In this document: piece after piece, positions 1-7,499 of the stretch
Layout: each line of letters begins with the position of its first letter
Numbering within the stretch: the stretch's first letter is position 1
Assembly (NCBI GenBank): GCA_028711205.1
Contig: JAQTSP010000023.1
Location: forward strand, 1-16,731
Source of the DNA: Eubacteriales bacterium
GTDB taxonomy: Bacteria; Bacillota; Clostridia; Christensenellales; SZUA-584
DNA length: 16,731 nt
Direction of reading: 5' to 3'
Position numbers and translations under genes: made by a program
Notes under the pieces: generated by a model
Told to the model about the DNA's origin: nothing
The model's input: the letters and a program-made list of their open reading frames with translations, nothing else
The model's database searches: none

Positions 1-1759
1 CGATCGGGACCTCAGAGAAACCAACAACTTCTACGGGCTGCGACGGATAGGCCGCATCGACCCTGTTGCCAATATCGTCCGTCATCGCGCGGACCCTACC
101 GTAAGCCGTACCCGCGACGATCATATCGGAAACGTGCAGTGTGCCGTTTTGCACAAGAACAGTGGCCACAGGCCCCCTGCCTTTGTCAAGTTTTGCTTCG
201 ATGATCGTGCCTTTAGCAAGCCTTTCCGGATTTGCCTTCAGTTCCTGTACTTCCGAAACAAGCAATATCATTTCAAGAAGGTGATCGAGGCCTTCTTTTG
301 TCACCGCAGACACGGGGACCATCACGGCGTCTCCGCCCCATTCTTCGGCCACAAGGCCATGCTCGGTCAGGCTCTGCTTAACCTTCTCGGGGTTCGCGTC
401 GGGCTTGTCGATCTTGTTGATCGCGACAATAATCGGAACATTTGCGGCCTGCGCGTGGTTTATGGCCTCGACTGTCTGCGGCATCACACCGTCATCCGCG
501 GCCACGACCAATATCGCTATATCCGTCACCTGTGCGCCTCTTGCGCGCATCGAAGTAAACGCTTCATGGCCCGGCGTATCCAAAAATGTGATATCGTTGC
601 CGTTGTACTTGATCGTATACGCACCGATATGCTGCGTAATACCGCCCGCTTCATGCTCGGTCACCCTTGTTTTCCGGATTGCATCGAGCAGTGATGTCTT
701 GCCATGATCGACATGGCCCATGACAGTCACAATAGGCGGACGCGGTTTGAGATCGCTCTGCTTATCTTCCTGATGACCTTCGTCCAGCACATCTTCAGCC
801 GTTTTGTCGAGCTTATACTCAAGTGCAATCTTAAATTCTGAGCAGATAAGCTGGGCTGTATCGAATTCAAGTTCGGAATTGATCGTGCACATCATGCCAA
901 GCAGCAAAAGCTTTTTCAGCAAATCGGCCACAGGCTTGCCTGTCTTTTCCGCGAGCGACTTGACTGAAATCAGCTCTGTCGTCATCACGGCCTTATCGAT
1001 AACGATGGGTGTAAGCGGCATCACGACTTGCCTTGCCTTCGACCGTTTTCTGCCTCTGTATCTGTCTTCTGCAATATCGAACGCGCCCTGGTTTTTGAGC
1101 AACGCTTTTCTTGTTTTCCTTGATTTGTCGTCCTTGAAATAATCGTTATCGTGTCGTCTTTTCCCCGGGGTTCCTTTTTTATCAACCTGTACAAAACCGG
1201 ACGTTGCCGTATCGGCCGGCTTTTTGGCGACAGGCTGCATACGTTGTCCATGCGGCCGTATAAAATCCCCGCCTTCGCTCTTTGGCCTTGGTTGTTTTAT
1301 ATCCCCTCTGGTTGGCGCATTCTGTTTTTGAGGTTGGCGGAACGGTGCAAACTGTGTTTTTTTTGTATCCTTTTCAGCCGGCGCGGCCGCTTTTTCCAAT
1401 TTATCCGGCTGCGTTTGCGCCGCGTCTTTTTTCTGCTTTGTTTCTTCTATATTTTCGGTCTCTTTAACTTTCTCAGCTTTTTTGACCTGTTTTGTTTCAT
1501 TTGCGTTTTCGTCTGACTTTGCCGCTTCCTCCGCTTCTTTTCTTTCTGCTGCTTTCGCCGCTTCTTCTGCCTCCTGCTGCTGGCGAAGGCGTTTTTCCTC
1601 CGCTTCCGCACGGGCGATTTTAATCAGCTCGGCCTCAATACGTTTAAGCGTGGCCAAGTGGGTCTGCACACTGGTCTGCAAAGCCTCCATCTTGGCAACG
1701 GTTTCTTTCGATTCCTTATTCAGTTGCTTGTTCAAATCTATTATTTTTAATTTACTCAT
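1..1759 (-). CDS. infB: Translation initiation factor IF-2, N-terminal 586 residues (3' end cut by the window edge)
   Basis: IF-2 is the GTPase that brings fMet-tRNA to the 30S subunit and promotes 50S joining. I translated the frame by hand from ATG at 1759 to the left edge and found no stop. Residues 1-55 form a first IF2_N-like segment (MSKLKIIDLNKQLNKES...). Residues ~40-245 are a K/E/A/Q-rich, probably flexible or coiled linker. A second IF2_N segment (ELISVKSLAEKTGKPVADLL) follows at ~259-280. The G domain is intact: G1 GHVDHGKT 348-355, G3 DTPGHE ~394-399, G4 NKID 448-451, G5 SAV ~484-486. Domain II starts near the edge; domains III and IV lie outside the window. The RBS is AAGGAAGTG about 7 nt upstream of the ATG, and the gene begins 24 nt after the ylxQ stop. 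It is the last visible gene of the rimP-nusA operon. Confidence 0.98.
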   Translation of the reverse strand, partial: MSKLKIIDLNKQLNKESKETVAKMEALQTSVQTHLATLKRIEAELIKIARAEAEEKRLRQQQEAEEAAKAAERKEAEEAAKSDENANETKQVKKAEKVKETENIEETKQKKDAAQTQPDKLEKAAAPAEKDTKKTQFAPFRQPQKQNAPTRGDIKQPRPKSEGGDFIRPHGQRMQPVAKKPADTATSGFVQVDKKGTPGKRRHDNDYFKDDKSRKTRKALLKNQGAFDIAEDRYRGRKRSKARQVVMPLTPIVIDKAVMTTELISVKSLAEKTGKPVADLLKKLLLLGMMCTINSELEFDTAQLICSEFKIALEYKLDKTAEDVLDEGHQEDKQSDLKPRPPIVTVMGHVDHGKTSLLDAIRKTRVTEHEAGGITQHIGAYTIKYNGNDITFLDTPGHEAFTSMRARGAQVTDIAILVVAADDGVMPQTVEAINHAQAANVPIIVAINKIDKPDANPEKVKQSLTEHGLVAEEWGGDAVMVPVSAVTKEGLDHLLEMILLVSEVQELKANPERLAKGTIIEAKLDKGRGPVATVLVQNGTLHVSDMIVAGTAYGRVRAMTDDIGNRVDAAYPSQPVEVVGFSEVPI

Positions 1760-1783
1760 GCACCGCCACTTCCTTTTACACCA

Positions 1784-2071
1784 TCAATAATTATTTTTAA
1801 TGAGATCGGCAAATGTTTGATCTGTTATTGCCAATACCAGTATTTCCTCGCGGCCGATTGCCACACCCAGATCATTTACAACCAAGACGCGGACATTGAA
1901 CATATCGCACAATCTTGTAAAACGCTGCATGCTTGAAGGGGACAGCCCTTCGTGCAGAAGCAGCAAACGCACCTTACCGCGTTTTATGCCTTTTTCGCAT
2001 GCTGCGCTGCCGGCAAGCGTTTTCCCCGCACGATACGCAAGCCCGATATATGTCAGATTGTTAGAGCCCAC
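1784..2071 (-). CDS. ylxQ: L7Ae-family ribosomal/RNA-binding protein YlxQ
   Basis: This 95-residue protein belongs to the L7Ae/L30e/S12e fold, small RNA binders that often recognise kink-turns. In Firmicutes it is encoded between ylxR and infB, as here. The visible family signature is the start YIGLAYRAGKTLAG followed by basic residues (KGIKRGKVRLLLL) and the alternating hydrophobic strand VRVLVVNDLGVAIGR. The start is GTG: the in-frame codon two before it is TGA, so no earlier start is possible. An AAGGGTGAT Shine-Dalgarno-like sequence lies about 8 nt upstream, inside the end of ylxR. The gene overlaps ylxR by 11 nt, suggesting translational coupling. The exact RNA target in bacteria is not settled. 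Confidence 0.86.
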   Translation of the reverse strand: MGSNNLTYIGLAYRAGKTLAGSAACEKGIKRGKVRLLLLHEGLSPSSMQRFTRLCDMFNVRVLVVNDLGVAIGREEILVLAITDQTFADLIKNNY

Positions 2072-2330
2072 GCCTCAGTATCACCCTTTTTATCGCGCTG
2101 TACGATTGCTCGCTTATCGATGCGCCAAGCGACCTTTCGAACGCTTTTATTTTCTTTGCTTTATCTAGGCAGTCGACATTCGGGCATAAATATGCGCCTC
2201 TGCCATGCGCTTTGCCCGTTTCGTCAACGGACAAACCATCCTCCGTCGCAATCACACGAACGAGTTCTTTCTTCGGCCTGCCTTCCCTGCAGGCAATACA
2301 CATGCGTACAGGTATCTTTTTCGTCTTCAA
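2061..2330 (-). CDS. rnpM: YlxR/RnpM, RNase P-associated RNA-binding protein
   Basis: This small basic protein of about 89 residues belongs to the YlxR family. The B. subtilis member has been reported to bind the RNase P RNA and was renamed RnpM (from memory). Family motifs are the N-terminal KKIPVRMCIACRE, KKELVRV, and the diagnostic GRGAYLCP. I chose TTG at 2330 as the start. A perfect GGAGG lies at 2343-2339, 8 nt upstream, and the product then begins MKTKKIPVR like its homologues. The frame is also open back to a GTG at 2345, but that start would place the Shine-Dalgarno inside the coding region and sits only 3 nt from the nusA stop. The gene is the third of the rimP-nusA-ylxR-ylxQ-infB operon. 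Confidence 0.91.
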   Translation of the reverse strand: MKTKKIPVRMCIACREGRPKKELVRVIATEDGLSVDETGKAHGRGAYLCPNVDCLDKAKKIKAFERSLGASISEQSYSAIKRVILRRGL

Positions 2331-2348
2331 AGATAACGCCTCCACCCT

Positions 2349-3617
2349 TTATGGCTGTTCCTGCTCTTTTTCCGCCATACCATCTGTATCTTCATTTTCT
2401 GTCCCGGCGTCATCCAGGTCAACATCATCCAGATCTATATCATCCAGGCCGGCGTCATCCAGGTCAACATTATCAGTATCTGCGCCGTCCGTGTCCATAT
2501 CATCAATATCAATAATCCCATCATCCTGATCAGAATATTCTTCATCATCCGACATGAGATCCGACTTGTTATCAAATAAGACTTCTTCGATCTGTGTCTG
2601 GCTCTTGATATCAATCTTCCATCCTGTCAGTTTAGCGGCGAGCCTTGCGTTTTGTCCTTCACGCCCGATAGCCAGAGAAAGCTGATAATCCGGCACGACC
2701 ACTTTTGCCGCCTTTTCATTTTCGTTGATTTGAACCATCAGAACCTTTGCCGGCCGGAGCGAGTTGGCGATGAATTCAATGATGTCAGAGCTCCAGGGGA
2801 TCACGTCGATCTTTTCGTTGCCCAGCTCTGAAACGATCCTGTCGATTCGCGACCCCTTCTGTCCCACGCACGATCCGACCGGATCGACATTCTCATCATC
2901 GGAATAGACGGCGATCTTCGTTCTTGAACCGGCCTCTCTCGCGATACTCTTGATCGAAACGACATGCTGCATAATCTCCGGCACTTCGATCTCAAACAGA
3001 CGTTTGAGCAGCCCCGGATGTGTTCGTGATACGACGATCTGCGGCCCTTTCGTTGTCTTTCTGACTTCCATGATATACACTTTTATGTGATCGTTGACAT
3101 TGTATCTTTCTCCCGGAACGCATTCCGATGCCGGCATGATGCCTTCAACGCCGTCAAGTTCGAGCAGAACGCTGCTTTTATCGACACGGTGTATAACCGC
3201 AGAAACGATTTCGCCTTCACGCTCAATGAATTTATCAAACACCACGCCGCGTTCCGCTTCTCTTAATCGGTGAACGACAACCTGCTTCGCCGTTTGCGCG
3301 GCGATTCTTCCAAACGAACCCGGCGTGACTTCCATCTCAATGATGTCGCCCGGCTCATAAGCGATATTAATTTTTTGGGCTTCTTGCAGCGATATTTCGG
3401 ATGCGTCGTCAGCGACCTCGTTGACGACGTTCTTTTTCGCGTATACTTTAAACGACCCGTCGACGCTGTCGACGACAACGCGGACATCCTGAACGGTGCC
3501 GTACTTCTTCTTATATGCCGAAACAAGCGCGTTTTCTATCGCATCAATCAAAACGGTCTTATCTATGCCTTTTTCTCTTTCCAACGCACTCAGCGCACTT
3601 ATAAACTCAGTGTTCAT
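2349..3617 (-). CDS. nusA: Transcription termination/antitermination factor NusA with an acidic repeat tail
   Basis: NusA binds RNA polymerase, promotes pausing and hairpin folding, and controls intrinsic termination. At 422 residues it is somewhat longer than short Firmicute NusA proteins because of its tail. Order of parts: N-terminal RNAP-binding domain ~1-130; S1 domain ~131-200 (EREGEIVSAVIHRVDKSS); KH1 with GQKG at 252-255; KH2 with GREG at 318-321 (AIGREGQNARLAAKLTGW). Residues ~350-422 are strongly acidic and include five-residue repeats of the type LDDAG/LDDID/LDDVD. There are no E. coli-style AR1/AR2 repeats. ATG at 3617 has GGAGG 7-8 nt upstream. The gene follows rimP by 14 nt. Confidence 0.98.
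   Translation of the reverse strand: MNTEFISALSALEREKGIDKTVLIDAIENALVSAYKKKYGTVQDVRVVVDSVDGSFKVYAKKNVVNEVADDASEISLQEAQKINIAYEPGDIIEMEVTPGSFGRIAAQTAKQVVVHRLREAERGVVFDKFIEREGEIVSAVIHRVDKSSVLLELDGVEGIMPASECVPGERYNVNDHIKVYIMEVRKTTKGPQIVVSRTHPGLLKRLFEIEVPEIMQHVVSIKSIAREAGSRTKIAVYSDDENVDPVGSCVGQKGSRIDRIVSELGNEKIDVIPWSSDIIEFIANSLRPAKVLMVQINENEKAAKVVVPDYQLSLAIGREGQNARLAAKLTGWKIDIKSQTQIEEVLFDNKSDLMSDDEEYSDQDDGIIDIDDMDTDGADTDNVDLDDAGLDDIDLDDVDLDDAGTENEDTDGMAEKEQEQP
2404..2470. repeat. 15-bp tandem repeats encoding the NusA acidic tail
   Basis: Four 15-bp units, each beginning catccag on the plus strand, run from 2411 to 2470 (2411, 2426, 2441, 2456). The first and fourth units are identical. A 22-bp stretch at 2404-2425 recurs exactly at 2449-2470, offset by 45 bp. 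The unit length is a multiple of three, so copy changes would add or remove five acidic residues without breaking the nusA frame. Confidence 0.9.
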
Positions 3618-3631
3618 AAGATCCCTCCAAA

Positions 3632-4099
3632 TTAAAAATCAACATGTAGCTTGACAATGGCCGTATCTTTATACATAAAATATTTCTCAGCGCCCACAAC
3701 GTCAAGCGTAAAGCCGTCATTATCAAAGCCTTCCAGTTTACCGGTAAATTCTTTTTGCCCTTCCGCCGCACGGTAAAGCTTGATATCCACTATTTTTCCG
3801 GTGCTGCGTTCAAAATCATTTTTGTTTTTGAGCGGCCGATCCAGCCCCGGCGAGGAGACACACAAATAATACGCACAGCTGACCGGATCTTTTTCATCTA
3901 TTGCGGGCTCGATCAGCCGGCTTATCTTTTCACAATCATCAAGACTGATGCCGCCCTTTTTATCAGCGTATATGATCAGCTCACAGGCATCGCCTGCTTT
4001 CTTCATTTCAGTACCGACATATTCGTATCCAATGCCTGTGATGATCGGCCGTACAATGGCCTCGATCATATTTTCAATCTTCTTAGATATTGCTAACAC
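3632..4099 (-). CDS. rimP: Ribosome maturation factor RimP (start uncertain)
   Basis: RimP (YlxS) binds the 30S subunit and assists its late assembly. Family features: an N-terminal alpha/beta domain (ENMIEAIVRPIITGIGYEYVGTEM), the YLCVSSPGLDRPLK signature (consensus EVSSPGxxRPL), and a C-terminal SH3-like domain (EFTGKLEGFD...). The start is unusual. Homologues begin MSKK, which aligns here with an ATA codon at 4090-4088. That codon has the good Shine-Dalgarno GAGGTG (4102-4097) exactly 6 nt upstream. The nearest conventional start consistent with family length is GTG at 4099, which has no Shine-Dalgarno; I give that as a conservative boundary. The frame is also open to a TTG at 4138, but it lies almost at the predicted transcript start and also lacks an RBS. 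The next ATG is at 4069. It is the first gene of the nusA-infB operon. Confidence 0.93.
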   Translation of the reverse strand: MLAISKKIENMIEAIVRPIITGIGYEYVGTEMKKAGDACELIIYADKKGGISLDDCEKISRLIEPAIDEKDPVSCAYYLCVSSPGLDRPLKNKNDFERSTGKIVDIKLYRAAEGQKEFTGKLEGFDNDGFTLDVVGAEKYFMYKDTAIVKLHVDF

Positions 4100-4110
4100 C
4101 TCAATTGAAA

Positions 4111-4131
4111 AGAGTGGGATTTCCCCACTCT
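4111..4131 (-). promoter_or_regulatory. Leader hairpin with short U-tract upstream of rimP (candidate attenuator)
   Basis: In the transcript sense an 8-bp perfect stem, AGAGTGGG / CCCACTCT, closes a 5-nt loop (GAAAT). It is followed by TTTCAATT, giving only a short interrupted U-tract. It lies about 17 nt downstream of the predicted rimP transcript start and just upstream of the rimP Shine-Dalgarno at 4102-4097. It therefore looks like an intrinsic terminator inside the 5' leader of the nusA operon rather than the end of the upstream gene. Function is inferred. Confidence 0.65.
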
Positions 4132-4154
4132 CTCTCAAAAAATTCTACTAAATC

Positions 4155-4183
4155 ATCATATCATATTGCATAAAAAAGTGCAA
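4155..4183 (-). promoter_or_regulatory. Sigma-A promoter for the rimP-nusA-infB operon
   Basis: The -35 box TTGCAC (4183-4178) is separated by 17 nt from the -10 box TATGAT (4160-4155). A second overlapping TATGAT at 4165-4160 would have only a 12-nt spacer, so I prefer the first. The expected transcript start is near 4148, giving a leader of about 50-60 nt before rimP. Confidence 0.75.
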
Positions 4184-4189
4184 GCACTT
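4172..4189 (-). terminator. Compact candidate terminator after phoR, CUUG tetraloop
   Basis: In the transcript sense AAGTG - CTTG - CACTT followed by TTTT forms a 5-bp stem with a G-closed CUUG tetraloop, a stable loop type, and a short U-run. It lies about 50 nt after the phoR stop. The stem is short, so efficiency is uncertain. Its loop and descending arm contain the rimP -35 box. Confidence 0.42.
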
Positions 4190-4241
4190 GAAAAATATTT
4201 AATATTTCTGGCGAAATACCCATATATTGACACCGGATATG

Positions 4242-5978
4242 CTATTTCCTGTTTCCAATCGGCAAATATACATCAAACCGCGTTCCTTCCCCGACGACGC
4301 TTTTAACCGTCACATGGCCGTTTAACAGATTAACGATATGCTTGACGATGGCAAGGCCGAGGCCCGTGCCGCCAAGCGCACGCGACCGCGACTTGTCAAC
4401 GCGGTAAAACCGCTCGAACAGCCGACTCATGTTTTTTTCGGGTATGCCGATGCCGGTATCGGTGACGCTGATCACGCCCCGGTTTGTTTCCTTTGAAACA
4501 GTGATGCCGACGCTGCCGCCGGACGATGTATATTTGATCGCGTTGTCAACAAGATTGATCGTCATCTGCTTGATTCTGTCCATGTCAGCCGCGACGAGTA
4601 TTGCATCTTTTGACATATTCAAATTCAGGTCGATGCCTTTATCTTTGGCCGCATTTTCAAACAGAGCCGCCACTTCCTCAACACCGTCGCGTATGTCGAC
4701 AAGCGGCGACAGCACCGCCCCCGTATTTTCAATTTCGGAGAGCAGCAGCACATCGTCGATCAGGCGCGTCAGCCTCTCTGATTCCAGGCTGATGATGTCA
4801 AGAAAACGATCCGTATCTATTTTTGAGATGTTCGGGTCTTTCAGCGTATCGATAAACCCGCTGATCACCGTCAACGGCGTCTTTAGCTCGTGCGTGACGT
4901 TCGCCGCGAAATCGCTCCTCATATTCTCAAGTTTGCGTATTTTTGTGATGTCCTGTGCGAAAAGAATAACGCCGTATGCGCTGTCGTTGCTGACAACAGA
5001 TACCGCAAAAACCTGAAGAAAGAACTCATCCAGGCCTTTTATAAGCGAGATCTCCTTTTCCACGATCCCTTTTGAGTTGATCGCTTCTTTGATGACCGAT
5101 TCAAGCCTGGCGTGTTTGACCGCTTCCAAAAAATGTTTCCCCTCAGGGTTGCCGGCAATTGAGAATAATTTTATCGCGGCCGGATTGGCCATGATGATCA
5201 TCTCATCATTATCAACGGCCAGAATGCCGCCGGGGACGGCCTTGAAAACGGCCTGAAGCCTTGAATTTTTCTCTGTGATATCCGCAATATTGTGTTTTAA
5301 TGCCAACGCCATGTCACTAAGAGCGCCCGACAGCGCCTCCATCTCGTCTCCGGTCTTCAATCTTTTTACATCGTCGTATCGCCCGTCTGCAATCATTTTT
5401 GTGTCGTTGATAAGCCGCAATACCGGCCTTGTGAAACGTCGTGAGACCAGCAGCGAAATAATAAGGCACAGCAGGAAAGATACGATCAGCACAATGATAA
5501 GCGGAAGCCAAAGCGCGGTGGAATAGGCGGAGATACCCTCCAGCGACATTGATGTGCGTATCAGCAGCTGCTGGCTTTCCGAATAGATCGCGGCATACAT
5601 CAGGTCTTTTTCAAGCGTATCGCTGTGGCGGATGTTCACACCCTTACCCGTCTCCAGCGCTTCGACAATCTCGGGCCTGTCCAAATGGTTGCCGAGATCC
5701 GCCGCTATTGCTCTTGTATCAAAAATGACTTTGCCGGATAAAGCCACTATCGTGACGCGCATATCCATCGTATCGTCAAGGGTATTTGCGATATCTTCAA
5801 TATCCGCGCCGCCTGCGATGATGCTTTCAATTACTTTGGCCTGATTCAAAAGAGACTGCTTCGTGTTCTCTTTGTATGATTTATCCAGATGAACAACGCT
5901 CACAACGCTTGAAGCAATGATCACCACAAGAAACAAAAGGCTGATTCTCAGCGCAATTTTTTTAAACAGTTTATTCAT
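4242..5978 (-). CDS. phoR: PhoR-like membrane sensor histidine kinase
   Basis: This is a 578-residue sensor kinase that would phosphorylate the response regulator encoded just upstream. Parts: TM1 ~8-30; extracytoplasmic sensor ~31-154; TM2 ~155-178; HAMP ~178-231; PAS ~240-345 (LQAVFKAVPGGILAVDND...); HisKA with THELKTPLTVISGF and phospho-acceptor His363; HATPase_c with N-box NLVDNAIKYT (Asn479), G1 DTGIGIP, F-box FERFYRVDKSRSR and G2 GGTGLGLAI. Architecture and length match the PhoR/WalK/ResE group of Firmicutes. Order and the cognate regulator suggest PhoR, but the signal is not shown by the sequence. ATG at 5978 overlaps the phoP TGA by 4 nt (ATGA), so the two are translationally coupled. 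Confidence 0.9.
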   Translation of the reverse strand: MNKLFKKIALRISLLFLVVIIASSVVSVVHLDKSYKENTKQSLLNQAKVIESIIAGGADIEDIANTLDDTMDMRVTIVALSGKVIFDTRAIAADLGNHLDRPEIVEALETGKGVNIRHSDTLEKDLMYAAIYSESQQLLIRTSMSLEGISAYSTALWLPLIIVLIVSFLLCLIISLLVSRRFTRPVLRLINDTKMIADGRYDDVKRLKTGDEMEALSGALSDMALALKHNIADITEKNSRLQAVFKAVPGGILAVDNDEMIIMANPAAIKLFSIAGNPEGKHFLEAVKHARLESVIKEAINSKGIVEKEISLIKGLDEFFLQVFAVSVVSNDSAYGVILFAQDITKIRKLENMRSDFAANVTHELKTPLTVISGFIDTLKDPNISKIDTDRFLDIISLESERLTRLIDDVLLLSEIENTGAVLSPLVDIRDGVEEVAALFENAAKDKGIDLNLNMSKDAILVAADMDRIKQMTINLVDNAIKYTSSGGSVGITVSKETNRGVISVTDTGIGIPEKNMSRLFERFYRVDKSRSRALGGTGLGLAIVKHIVNLLNGHVTVKSVVGEGTRFDVYLPIGNRK

Positions 5979-6664
5979 TCTTTTGCGTTAAACCTGTATC
6001 CGACGCCGCGAACCGTCTCAATATGATCACCGTATTCACCGATCTTCCTGCGAAGATTGGTGATGTGCACATCCACCGTCCGCGTTTCGCCGAAATACTC
6101 ATATCCCCATATCTTATTTAATATCAGATCACGTGTCAGAACCTGAGAACCGTTGGCCATCAGCATGCTTAAAAGCTCAAATTCTTTCAGCGTCAGCGTC
6201 AGCTCATCATCTCCGATATATGCTTTGTAGTTCGCGGCGTCAATTTTAAGCGTCTTAAAGGCCTGAACGGCATTCGTTGACACATCTGAACGCTTGGCCC
6301 TTCTCAGCTGCGCTTTGACTCTCGCGACAAGCTCTCTCGGGCTGAACGGTTTTGTGATATAATCGTCGGCGCCAAGCTCAAGGCCGATGATTTTGTCGAT
6401 CTCCTCGGATTTTGCCGTCACCATGATGACAGGCATATCATTAAAGTCGTCCGCTGACCTGATCTTTTTCAGCACGCCGAGTCCGTCGAGCCCCGGCAGC
6501 ATTTGATCCAGTAATACGATGTCCGGTTTCTTCTGCGCCAGAAGCGACACGGCCATCTCACCGGTATCGGCGCGAATGACCTCATAACCCTCTTTTTTCA
6601 GGTTGTATTCCAAAAGCTCTAAGATATTCGGCTCGTCATCAACAATCATGACTTTCTCGCTCAT
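5975..6664 (-). CDS. phoP: OmpR/PhoB-family response regulator, PhoP-like
   Basis: This is a DNA-binding response regulator of 229 residues. The receiver domain (~1-120) has the acidic pair Asp9/Asp10 (VMIVDDEPN), phospho-acceptor Asp53 (VLLDQMLPGLDG), a switch Thr in IMVTAK and the conserved Lys in YITKPFSPREL. A winged helix follows (~130-229), with the recognition region TRTVDVHITNLRRKIG and the end TVRGVGYRF. I start it at ATG 6664, which has AAGGTG 6 nt upstream. The frame is open to a GTG at 6673 that would lie inside that Shine-Dalgarno. The gene follows pgeF by 12 nt with no promoter seen between, so it is likely read with nrdR-pgeF. Regulon unknown. Confidence 0.91.
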   Translation of the reverse strand: MSEKVMIVDDEPNILELLEYNLKKEGYEVIRADTGEMAVSLLAQKKPDIVLLDQMLPGLDGLGVLKKIRSADDFNDMPVIMVTAKSEEIDKIIGLELGADDYITKPFSPRELVARVKAQLRRAKRSDVSTNAVQAFKTLKIDAANYKAYIGDDELTLTLKEFELLSMLMANGSQVLTRDLILNKIWGYEYFGETRTVDVHITNLRRKIGEYGDHIETVRGVGYRFNAKE

Positions 6665-6676
6665 AAACCCCACCTT

Positions 6677-7498
6677 TTATTCATTTAATAATTTTATGAC
6701 GGCAGCCATTGACCCCGTTTTTCCCTTGTCACGCCTGTGTGAAAAAAACAGATAGCTGTCCTCGTAAGTGCAGAGATCGGAAACGGTCATATTTTGCGGT
6801 TCAATACCGGAGTTGAGCATATCGATAACACATGATTTTACAAGATCGATGTAGATCCTGCCGTCTCTTATTTCGATCGTATTGTCTCCAAACTCATATT
6901 TAAATATATCCCCCACATCCTGCTTGACCTCAAAATGCTTAACGCTGATGCACGGGCCGATGGCCGCAAGTATGTCTTTTGGCATACAGCCAATACCCGT
7001 CAGTGATGAGATGGCGCTCGTTGCCATATGGGATGCGACGCCTTTCCAGCCGGCGTGGCATATGGCAACGGCACGGCGCTTCGGATCATAAAAAAACAGC
7101 GGAACACAATCCGCATGGTAGGATATAAGCGGCAGATTTACAGTATCCGTGACCAGCCCGTCACATGTGACGGCCAAGTTGCCGGATACGACACCGTGGC
7201 CTTTGTCGCTCTCATCCGCTTTATATATCACCGCGCTGTGCGCATAGTTGATGGACACGGCATTCTCATGATTGAAACCTGCGGCATGCGCAAAACGCTT
7301 CATGTTCTCAAGGTAATTGTGATTATTTTGCTCTCTCTTGCGGCTGAAATTCAATGTGTCATATGGTTTGGCGCTTACCCCGCCGATCCGGGTTGAAAAG
7401 GCGCATACAACGCCGCCCGCCTTATCAAAGGCCGGTATCGTCAAGTATCTGACACCTTCCTTTTTCCATAGCGTAAAACCGTGACAAATATCTTGCAT
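6677..7498 (-). CDS. pgeF: Peptidoglycan editing factor / purine nucleoside phosphorylase-like multicopper (laccase-domain) protein
   Basis: This 273-residue protein belongs to the YlmD/YfiH (DUF152) family. Members have been reported to act on adenosine/inosine and, as PgeF in E. coli, to prevent misincorporation into peptidoglycan precursors. Motifs: FSTRIGGVS near the N-terminus, YHADCVPLFFYDP with His128 and Cys131, CHAGWKG with His148, and GPCISVKHFEV. These give the Cys/His metal-site pattern of the family. ATG at 7498 lies one base after the nrdR stop, with GGAAGAG upstream inside the end of nrdR, indicating tight coupling. In B. subtilis ylmD lies downstream of sigG-ylmA-ylmC, which matches this neighbourhood. 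Confidence 0.93.
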   Translation of the reverse strand: MQDICHGFTLWKKEGVRYLTIPAFDKAGGVVCAFSTRIGGVSAKPYDTLNFSRKREQNNHNYLENMKRFAHAAGFNHENAVSINYAHSAVIYKADESDKGHGVVSGNLAVTCDGLVTDTVNLPLISYHADCVPLFFYDPKRRAVAICHAGWKGVASHMATSAISSLTGIGCMPKDILAAIGPCISVKHFEVKQDVGDIFKYEFGDNTIEIRDGRIYIDLVKSCVIDMLNSGIEPQNMTVSDLCTYEDSYLFFSHRRDKGKTGSMAAVIKLLNE

Positions 7499-7499
7499 G

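Noticed and set aside
134..1516. Several plus-strand ORFs (134-694, 405-707, 804-1142, 1151-1516)
   Set aside because: The minus strand here is a continuous infB frame with all GTPase motifs, so these are shadows. The minus ORF at 1021-1251 is also out of frame with infB.
2404..2470. CRISPR-like array
   Set aside because: The repeats are contiguous 15-bp units inside the nusA coding frame with no spacers.
4136..4138. TTG start for a 168-residue RimP
   Set aside because: No Shine-Dalgarno, only about 10 nt from the predicted transcript start, and the added residues would be encoded by the leader hairpin.
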